Source: MADRE2 sp964397015
GTDB taxonomy: Bacteria > Desulfobacterota > Desulfobacteria > Desulfobacterales > Desulfobacteraceae
Length of the DNA stretch: 16,501 bases
Assembly: GCA_964397015.1 (NCBI GenBank)
Contig: CAYNHL010000082.1
Coordinates: 1 to 16,501 of the forward strand
Reading direction: 5' to 3'
The translations under genes were made by a program, and so were the position numbers. How positions within the stretch are numbered: position 1 is the stretch's first letter; each line of letters starts with the position of its first letter. Positions 1 through 5,393 of this stretch are shown piece by piece. The notes beneath the pieces are model-generated. The model did no database searches. It was not told where the DNA came from and saw only the letters and a program-made list of their open reading frames with translations.

Positions 1-699
1 GGTGGATACGGTATTGGCTATGGCGGATCCTGAAATGGAGCCGAACAGCCCTGACGCAATGACCGACACTTTGCCGGGGCCGCCGATCCTGTGACCCACT
101 GCGGCAAGGGGCCAGTCAATGAAAAATTTCTGGGCACCGCATTTTTCCAAAAAAGCACCAAATAGGACAAACAGGATTACGTAGGTGGCCAGAACATTGG
201 CCATGATACCGAACACCCCGTCACTTTTATAGAAGATACTGACACAAAGTTCTGTAAACGGGGCTCCTGCATGGGAAACAAGGTCGGGTGCGAGATATCC
301 GTATACGCCGTAAACCAGCAGGACAGCACCTAGGATAACGAACACGGTGCCCACCACCCGCCGGGCAAGCTCGATACCTATAAGGACGCCTATTATGGCA
401 AACACCATGTCCACGTGCGTTTCCGCACCGGTACGGTAATTGATCTCTTCAAACATGATAATCCAGTACCCGATGGAAACGATGGAAAGCACAATAAGAA
501 GATAATCGACGTACCGCATGATCCTGGTCCTGGATTTGTATAAAAGGAAGACAAGCGTATAGGTTATGATAACGTAAACCCCACGGTGATACTGGGTGGC
601 CATGGGCTGGATTATGGCTGCCCATGAATAGAACACCACCAGGGTCACTGCGCATATGTCAAAAAGAATTTTTTCAAATTTATTGAGCTTATCGTACAT
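1..699 (-). CDS. TAXI-family TRAP transporter fused permease (4TM/12TM), 3' part missing
   Basis: Integral inner-membrane permease of a TRAP transporter, a secondary uptake system that uses an ion gradient and a periplasmic receptor. The 233 codons present hold the N-terminal small-subunit-like segment, with hydrophobic stretches near residues 12-30, 41-54, 64-82, 98-106 and 116-133. They then enter the large DctM-like domain with the motif GLFGSISGSAIANTVST (217-233), typical of fused TRAP permeases of about 650 residues. The ORF is open to the left edge, so the C-terminal two thirds lie outside. The ATG at 697-699 is preceded by a purine-rich GGAAGA. It lies 31 bases downstream of the receptor gene, same strand, so the two form an operon. 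The substrate cannot be read from sequence; TAXI systems often carry dicarboxylates or glutamate. Confidence 0.9.
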   Translation of the reverse strand, partial: MYDKLNKFEKILFDICAVTLVVFYSWAAIIQPMATQYHRGVYVIITYTLVFLLYKSRTRIMRYVDYLLIVLSIVSIGYWIIMFEEINYRTGAETHVDMVFAIIGVLIGIELARRVVGTVFVILGAVLLVYGVYGYLAPDLVSHAGAPFTELCVSIFYKSDGVFGIMANVLATYVILFVLFGAFLEKCGAQKFFIDWPLAAVGHRIGGPGKVSVIASGLFGSISGSAIANTVST

Positions 700-730
700 G
701 GCCTGTCTTCCTTTTCTTGATCATCCGGAA

Positions 731-1696
731 TTATTTCAAGACGCCTTTTTCTTTCCAGAATCTTTCAGCGCCGGGATGGAACGGAGTAACGATACCATTG
801 GGGCCTGATTGAACAGACATGCTCTTAAAGGTTTTTTTCTGGGACACCATGTGTGCCAGGCCTTCGTCTGTATAAATAAGTGACAGCATTTCATAAACGA
901 TATCAGCAGAAACGTCTTTGTTGGCCACCCACAGGGCAGAATCCTGGAAAGAATCCACCTCATAGTCAACCCCTTTATAGGTGTTGGGCGGGATGGTGAC
1001 TTTGGCGAAATAGGGATATTCCTTGTAAAAACCTGACCCTTCCGCATCGCTGTCAAGATTGACCATGGCGATTTTGTTGGTCTGTGCAGCCATCATGACA
1101 GCACCGGTGGGATATCCTACAAACAGCCAGAACGCATCCAGCTGGTTGTTGCCGAATGCCTGGGCAGCATCATTGTACCCCATGGCGTTCCGTTCTATCT
1201 TATCCCAGATCCCCATGTGGCTGAAAAAGAGTTCACAATTTGCAAATGCGCCGGAACCGGCATTACCGACACCAACCTTTTTGCCGACAAGGTCCTTTAC
1301 ACTTTTAATGCCGGAATCTTCGCGGACGACCAGCTGGGCGGGAGCTCCATAAAGTGAGGCGACAGCCAGAACGTTTTCGTACCTGGCGGGATCGTTTTTC
1401 ATCTTACCGTTACGCCCCTGGTAAACATGGCCTGAATACACGACACTCATGTGCTGCCGTCCAGAATCGGTTTTTCTGAGGTTTTCCACTGATCCGGCGG
1501 AAGACTGGGCCTGGACCTTGAAAGTTTCAGCCGCTTTTATCGGTTTATACACCTGGATGGCATTGGCCACCACCTGGAAAGTACCACCGGCCGGCCCTCC
1601 GCCGAACACGAGCCGCTCTTTGGCAAAAGCCGCCTGGCTAAGTGCCAGGGTCATTAAAAGAATCAGTCCCATACCCAGTAATTGTTTTGCTTTCAT
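731..1696 (-). CDS. TAXI-family TRAP transporter periplasmic solute receptor
   Basis: Periplasmic substrate-binding protein of the TRAP transporter whose permease follows 31 bases downstream. The 321-residue product starts with a clear Sec signal peptide: MKAKQ, a hydrophobic core LLGMGLILLMTLALS, and an AFA-KE cleavage site after residue 25. The mature N-terminus VFGGGPAGGTFQVVANAI matches the glycine-rich opening strand of TAXI receptors, and the length is usual for the family. An in-frame ATG 13 codons upstream exists, but the start at 1694-1696 was chosen because AGGAGGA (1701-1707) sits just ahead of it and because it gives a normal signal peptide. First gene of the operon. The ligand is not predictable from sequence. 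Confidence 0.9.
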   Translation of the reverse strand: MKAKQLLGMGLILLMTLALSQAAFAKERLVFGGGPAGGTFQVVANAIQVYKPIKAAETFKVQAQSSAGSVENLRKTDSGRQHMSVVYSGHVYQGRNGKMKNDPARYENVLAVASLYGAPAQLVVREDSGIKSVKDLVGKKVGVGNAGSGAFANCELFFSHMGIWDKIERNAMGYNDAAQAFGNNQLDAFWLFVGYPTGAVMMAAQTNKIAMVNLDSDAEGSGFYKEYPYFAKVTIPPNTYKGVDYEVDSFQDSALWVANKDVSADIVYEMLSLIYTDEGLAHMVSQKKTFKSMSVQSGPNGIVTPFHPGAERFWKEKGVLK

Positions 1697-1723
1697 ACCA
1701 TCCTCCTGTTGATTGTTGACGCG

Positions 1724-1729
1724 ATTATA
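1724..1729 (-). promoter_or_regulatory. Candidate -10 element for the TRAP operon
   Basis: A perfect TATAAT reads on the minus strand 28 bases ahead of the receptor start. No good -35 hexamer lies 16-18 bases further upstream, so the promoter is either weak or needs an activator. A sigma-54 GG-N10-GC arrangement was looked for and is absent. Confidence 0.35.
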
Positions 1730-1767
1730 CAGCAAATAGGTTCTGTCTCACCGCCAAACAGGTTATC

Positions 1768-1803
1768 AGGAGGATACACATGAAACAATTGGAGAAATTC
1801 TGA
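1768..1803 (+). other. Seven-codon mini-ORF (MKQLEKF) with a strong ribosome binding site
   Basis: On the plus strand, opposite to both neighbours, AGGAGGA (1768-1774) is followed at good spacing by ATG at 1780, six further codons and TGA at 1801-1803. The stop lies in the left arm of the hairpin at 1795-1820, which has a T run after it on this strand. No convincing plus-strand promoter is visible: TTGACG at 1716-1721 has no good -10 partner. It could be a leader peptide, the remnant start of a lost gene, or chance. Confidence 0.2.
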
Positions 1804-1820
1804 TTATGGTGTCAGAATTT
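1795..1820. terminator. Hairpin after the Fe-S protein operon
   Basis: Perfect 9-base inverted repeat AAATTCTGA / TCAGAATTT with an 8-base loop. It begins 3 bases past the stop codon of the minus-strand Fe-S gene, so it probably ends that operon. On the plus strand the right arm runs into TTTTTCTT, which is the better intrinsic-terminator shape. The stem is AT-rich and hence weak. Confidence 0.45.
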
Positions 1821-1823
1821 TTC

Positions 1824-2576
1824 TTACTCCAGGATCTCGCCTCTGGCACTGATCACCACCCTGCTGACCGGTATGAGGCTGTTCGACCTGTCAAGGGCCT
1901 TTTGAACTATCCCGGGCAGCCCGGAGCAGCAGGGCACCTCCATGACCACGATGGTGATACTCTTGATACCGCAGGTTTCAAATATCCGGGTAAACTTTTC
2001 AACATACGCTTCGGTGTCGTCAAACTTGGGACAGCCTATCATCACGACCCTGTCTTTTAAAAAATCACGGTGAAAGGCAGGAAAGGCAACCGGAACACAG
2101 TCCGCTGCCACCAGCAGGTCGGCTCCCTTTAAAAAAGGCGCGCTTTCAGGCACCAGGCGGATCTGCACCGGCCAGTGGCCAAGGGCGGATTCAAACGATC
2201 CTCCGGTCTGTGCTCTAGGCTCGTTGGCAGCCCTGCAGCCGTCTTTTACAGTCGCAAATGTCTTGAGGCCGGCCGATGGGCATCCACAGGCACACTCACC
2301 ATGTGAACCGCCGGCTTCATCAGGCGCCATACGCTCCTGCAGCATTTCTTCAACTGCCGCTTCATCAAATTCGTCTGCTTCGCGTTCGATGAGTCTCAAC
2401 GCCCCCTGCGGGCATTCTCCAAGGCAGGCGCCCAAGCCGTCACAATACTTATCGTCAATGACTGTGGCCTTACCGTCCCGGATCACTATCGCCCCTTCTG
2501 CGCACGATGGAACGCACTGGCCGCAGCCGTCACATTTTTCACGATCGATCTCTATTATTTTCCTTGTCACTTTCAT
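1824..2576 (-). CDS. Ferredoxin-domain Fe-S cluster protein with conserved C-terminal domain
   Basis: Probable cytoplasmic electron-transfer or cluster-sensing protein, 250 residues. Residues 1-62 form a two-cluster ferredoxin domain. The first motif is complete: C15, C18, C21, C25. The second, CDGLGACLGECP (45-56), has Leu48 where the second cysteine would be, as in 7Fe ferredoxins, so it may hold a [3Fe-4S] cluster or use another ligand. A linker with CACGC (95-99) and C114 leads to a conserved domain with HWPVQ (134-138), ADCVP (158-162), GCPK (181-184) and CC (216-217). Proteins of this type occur with hybrid-cluster-protein genes and HcpR regulators in anaerobes; that link is from memory. 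Its ATG overlaps the upstream stop as ATGA (2573-2576), implying translational coupling. The biochemical function is not established. Confidence 0.85.
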   Translation of the reverse strand: MKVTRKIIEIDREKCDGCGQCVPSCAEGAIVIRDGKATVIDDKYCDGLGACLGECPQGALRLIEREADEFDEAAVEEMLQERMAPDEAGGSHGECACGCPSAGLKTFATVKDGCRAANEPRAQTGGSFESALGHWPVQIRLVPESAPFLKGADLLVAADCVPVAFPAFHRDFLKDRVVMIGCPKFDDTEAYVEKFTRIFETCGIKSITIVVMEVPCCSGLPGIVQKALDRSNSLIPVSRVVISARGEILE

Positions 2577-3280
2577 TTAGTATCTCCCTGTGATGGTATC
2601 AATATTTCATAAGCGATCCGCTTTCCTGGTTCAGTAACAAGGACGCGGTCCAGTTTTTCATTGAATTCGGATCTCTCCAGCTCATTTTTTCCGCCGCATT
2701 CCGCCATACGGGCAATCGCGTACGCATCACACAGACATTTGTATTCAAGGGTATCTTCAGGCTTTGGCACATGCCTGTTCTGTATAATTTCACACACACT
2801 GGTGATCAATGATTCTTCAGCTCCCAGCCCCTCCAGAATTTTGCGCGGAACTGCTGAAGAATCCGAAGATGGTTCCTGCACGATATCATACAGATAGGCG
2901 GCACACAGCAGCACAGCAAGGTCCGCTTTTTCGGCCTTGCCGATTTTTTCGGCAAATCCGGCTGCCTTTGCAATGCGCCCTATCCGCTTGAAATCGGTTC
3001 CAAGGTGCCGCTTGACTTCGACTGCCACCCGGTCTTTGAACAAATCTTCCTGCCGGGCGACAAATTCTTCAGGCAGGGTCCCCAGGCACTGCTCGGCAAA
3101 CCGGCAATAAGACGCACAGCCGAAATCCATTTTGGGATTTACAATCTTTTTCCCGCACCCGGCACAACGCCGGGTGGCCTCATCCTTGAAAAACTCCATG
3201 GGATGATCACATTCAGGGCACCGGGTTTCAAAAATCGCGTCTTGATCCCAGTACTGGGTATCCTGTCCGGGGCACTTCAT
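2573..3280 (-). CDS. Zinc-ribbon / HD-like domain protein with degenerate HD motif
   Basis: 235-residue soluble protein. Residues 1-65 are cysteine-rich: C21/C24 with C39/C42 looks like a zinc ribbon, followed by DFGCASYCRFAEQC (52-65), which could bind another metal or an Fe-S cluster. Residues 80-225 are helical and resemble the HD phosphohydrolase fold (DFKRIGRIAKAAGFAEKIGK, then a CAAYLYDI segment, H170 and D185). The signature His-Asp pair is replaced by Tyr131-Asp132, and no His stands at the expected position of the first helix, so hydrolase activity is doubtful. The start is well set: AAAGGAGG lies 5 bases before the ATG. First gene of a two-gene operon with the Fe-S protein, diverging from the Crp/Fnr regulator. 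The molecular role is unknown; a regulatory or sensory function is an inference. Confidence 0.8.
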   Translation of the reverse strand: MKCPGQDTQYWDQDAIFETRCPECDHPMEFFKDEATRRCAGCGKKIVNPKMDFGCASYCRFAEQCLGTLPEEFVARQEDLFKDRVAVEVKRHLGTDFKRIGRIAKAAGFAEKIGKAEKADLAVLLCAAYLYDIVQEPSSDSSAVPRKILEGLGAEESLITSVCEIIQNRHVPKPEDTLEYKCLCDAYAIARMAECGGKNELERSEFNEKLDRVLVTEPGKRIAYEILIPSQGDTK

Positions 3281-3383
3281 GAAAGCCTCCTTTGTCTGTT
3301 TTCTGGTATTGAAAACTAAACATTATCATGTTCTTTTATTTTAAGTTCCGGTTTAAATCACCTTTACTTCATGGTTTGAACTT

Positions 3384-3389
3384 ACTATA
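3384..3389 (-). promoter_or_regulatory. Candidate -10 element for the HD/Fe-S operon
   Basis: TATAGT on the minus strand, about 104 bases ahead of the HD-like gene. The centre of the TTGAC-N4-GTCAA dyad would fall near -36 of the predicted start of transcription, close to where FNR-family activators sit. No consensus -35 is present, which fits an activated promoter. Confidence 0.4.
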
Positions 3390-3406
3390 AAACAGGAAGC
3401 TGTTCC

Positions 3407-3420
3407 TTGACCTGAGTCAA
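3407..3420. promoter_or_regulatory. FNR/HcpR-type operator TTGAC-N4-GTCAA
   Basis: Perfect dyad TTGAC CTGA GTCAA, extended by one more pair (C3406/G3421) and by T3403-T3404 with A3423-A3424. It lies midway between two divergent operons. It matches the FNR-family layout (TTGAT-N4-ATCAA), and this variant was predicted for HcpR in Desulfovibrio by comparative genomics. The adjacent regulator carries the ExxSR recognition helix that reads such sites. Most likely the regulator binds here, controlling itself and the divergent operon. Confidence 0.65.
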
Positions 3421-3446
3421 GAAACTCTTTTTTTCCAAAATTTTTT

Positions 3447-3452
3447 TATAAT
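3447..3452 (+). promoter_or_regulatory. Candidate -10 element for the crp/fnr-rtcB-AOR operon
   Basis: Perfect TATAAT with no -35 hexamer at 16-18 bases. The dyad centre lies 33.5 bases upstream of this hexamer, about 4 bases further than in a textbook class II FNR promoter. The leader to the regulator start would be about 30 bases. Confidence 0.45.
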
Positions 3453-3488
3453 GTGAATTTTTAATTGAATAAACAAGGATTATAGCGC

Positions 3489-4178
3489 ATCAAAAAATTA
3501 AACACAATCCCACTGTTTTCCAACCTGGCGGACGATCATCTTGAAAAACTTTCATCCATAACCAGGCAGCTTGTGTTCAACCGGAACGACATCATTTTTA
3601 CCGAAGGAGATCCGGGCAATGGATTCTATATCGTTGAAACCGGAAAGATCAAAATCTACAAAATGTCTATGGAGGGAAAAGAACAGATCCTTCACATCTA
3701 CGGCCCGGGAAAGCCTTTTGGCGAAGTGCCGGTATTCGAAGGCAGTCATTTTCCGGCATCCGCCGTTGCCATGGAACCGTCCACAATCATTTTCATTCCC
3801 AGGGATAAATTTATCGATCTGCTCTCCAGAACACCGGCCCTGGCCATGAACATGCTCGGCATGCTGTCCAGACGTCTTCGCCAGTTCACCACCCAGATAG
3901 AAAACCTGAGCCTGAAAGAAGTACCGGCCCGCCTTGCCGGTTATTTCATCACACTGTCGCAGGAACAGGAGCGATCCGGCATGGTGACCCTGCCTGTTTC
4001 AAAGGCACAGCTGGCCAACCTGATCGGTACCACGCCGGAGACCATCTCCAGGATGCTGAAAAAAATGTCGGACACAGGATATATAACAGTGGACAACCGG
4101 TCCATAAAACTGCTGGATCCTGTCGCCCTTGCCGAACTTTCAGAATCCGGCCGGCTGGACGACCTGTTGCAGGAATAA
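3489..4178 (+). CDS. Crp/Fnr-family transcriptional regulator (HcpR-like)
   Basis: DNA-binding regulator, 229 residues if started at ATC 3489. Order: N-terminal helix (KKLNTIPLFSNL, 2-13), cyclic-nucleotide-binding-type beta barrel (about 28-110, with GDPGNGFYIVETGKIKIYK), dimerisation helix (about 112-142), and winged helix (168-205) with recognition helix TPETISRML. Glu184, Ser187 and Arg188 form the ExxSR signature for TTGA half-sites. There is no cysteine at all, so it is not an Fe-S FNR; haem sensing as in HcpR/DNR is possible. Start: the only ATG/GTG/TTG in frame after the stop at 3483 is GTG 3573, which would remove 28 residues of conserved helix and leave 201 residues. ATC 3489 has AAGGA upstream (3474-3478) and gives the usual length. 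The regulator likely acts on the 3407-3420 dyad. First gene of an operon with rtcB and the AOR gene. Confidence 0.85.
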   Translation: MKKLNTIPLFSNLADDHLEKLSSITRQLVFNRNDIIFTEGDPGNGFYIVETGKIKIYKMSMEGKEQILHIYGPGKPFGEVPVFEGSHFPASAVAMEPSTIIFIPRDKFIDLLSRTPALAMNMLGMLSRRLRQFTTQIENLSLKEVPARLAGYFITLSQEQERSGMVTLPVSKAQLANLIGTTPETISRMLKKMSDTGYITVDNRSIKLLDPVALAELSESGRLDDLLQE

Positions 4179-4183
4179 CACCC

Positions 4184-5365
4184 ATGACCCGGAAAGCCGC
4201 ATACCGGATATACGGAACCGGCCTGGATCCCGCAGCTATCGAACAGATGGAGAACGCCGTCAGCCTGCCCGTGGCGGTCAAAGGCGCACTGATGCCGGAT
4301 GCACACAAGGGATACGGGCTTCCTATAGGCGGGGTCCTGGCCGCCGATAACGCAGTTATCCCTTATGCCGTAGGGGTTGATATCGCCTGCCGCATGCGCA
4401 TGAGCATACTTGCAACACCATGGACCGCCTATGAATCTCACAAGGCCTCTTTCAAAACCGCGCTCGAAAACCATACCCGGTTCGGGATGGGAGCCCGGTT
4501 TTCAACTCCTAAGTCCCACGCGGTCATGGATGAAGACTGGCAGTTTTGTCCCATTGTATCGTCATTGAAAGACAAAGCCCGTTTTCAGCTCGGAACCAGC
4601 GGCTCGGGAAATCACTTTGCTGAATTCGGCCGCCTTGTTCTTCCGCGCGACGATCTGGGAATTGCCAAAGGGGAATATATCGCCCTGCTTACCCATTCCG
4701 GCAGCAGGGGAACAGGTGCTTTAGTTGCCGGTCATTATTCAACACTGGCCATACGTCTTAACCCGGAGCTGGGAAAAGAACTCAAACACCTGGCATGGCT
4801 TTCCATGGACTCTGATGAAGGCATCCGGTATTTCAAATCAATGGAGCTTATGGGAAGATATGCAGCGGCCTGCCACGACATCATCCACGATTCGATACTA
4901 AAAGCCCTGGGTGAAACAGCTGTTGCCTCGATTGAAAACCACCACAATTTTGCTTTCAGGGAAAAACTTGGTCTCAGGCCCGTTATTGTTCACCGGAAAG
5001 GGGCTATTCCTGCCTGGAAAGGGACCCTGGGCATAATTCCGGGGTCCATGGCAGACCCTGGATACGTGGTCCGGGGCAAGGGCGCTGAAGAATCCCTGTG
5101 GTCCGCCGCCCACGGAGCCGGCAGGAAAATGAGCCGGAATGCGGCCATCAAGCGGTTTCATGTCAACGATTTGAACAAAATCCTGAAAAAAAAGAACATT
5201 ACTTTATTATCTGCTGGACTTGACGAAATACCTATGGCATACAAAAACATAGAAGAGGTCATGAACCAGCAAAAAGAGCTGGTCGATATAGTTGCCGTAT
5301 TCAAGCCATCCCTGGTCAGGATGGCGCCGGCAGACAGGAAACAAAAAAGAAAAAAACGGTCGTAA
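4184..5365 (+). CDS. rtcB: RtcB-family RNA ligase (short form)
   Basis: GTP- and Mn-dependent RNA ligase family, which joins 2',3'-cyclic phosphate or 3'-phosphate ends to 5'-OH ends in tRNA splicing and RNA repair. The 393-residue protein keeps the active-site signatures: PDAHKGYGLPIGG (38-50), GVDIACRM (64-71) with metal-binding Cys69, GSGNHF (140-145), THSGSRG (170-176), ENHHN (251-255), PGSM (286-289) and HGAGR (310-314), where His310 is the expected guanylylated residue. It is shorter than typical bacterial enzymes (about 400-480) and has GVDIACRM instead of the common GVDIGCGM, so it belongs to a divergent subgroup. The basic lysine-rich tail (383-393) may bind RNA. It starts 5 bases after the Crp/Fnr stop, with AGGA in the end of that gene, so it is probably co-expressed with it. 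No archease or RtcA gene is present. Confidence 0.88.
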   Translation: MTRKAAYRIYGTGLDPAAIEQMENAVSLPVAVKGALMPDAHKGYGLPIGGVLAADNAVIPYAVGVDIACRMRMSILATPWTAYESHKASFKTALENHTRFGMGARFSTPKSHAVMDEDWQFCPIVSSLKDKARFQLGTSGSGNHFAEFGRLVLPRDDLGIAKGEYIALLTHSGSRGTGALVAGHYSTLAIRLNPELGKELKHLAWLSMDSDEGIRYFKSMELMGRYAAACHDIIHDSILKALGETAVASIENHHNFAFREKLGLRPVIVHRKGAIPAWKGTLGIIPGSMADPGYVVRGKGAEESLWSAAHGAGRKMSRNAAIKRFHVNDLNKILKKKNITLLSAGLDEIPMAYKNIEEVMNQQKELVDIVAVFKPSLVRMAPADRKQKRKKRS

Positions 5366-5393
5366 AACCTCAACGCTTTGCCAAGGAGGAACC

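Noticed and set aside
1697..1823. Sigma-54 promoter for the TRAP operon
   Set aside because: No GG-N10-GC spacing; the nearest GG and GC pairs are 17 and 20 bases apart.
3573..4178. GTG at 3573 as start of the Crp/Fnr regulator
   Set aside because: It would remove the conserved N-terminal helix that is clearly coded upstream, and it lies about 115 bases from the promoter with no good ribosome binding site.
5292..5393. Longer N-terminus for the AOR protein overlapping the end of rtcB
   Set aside because: The peptide is a frame-shifted copy of the rtcB tail. The ATG at 5394 has a strong AAGGAGGA and starts the conserved AOR N-terminus.
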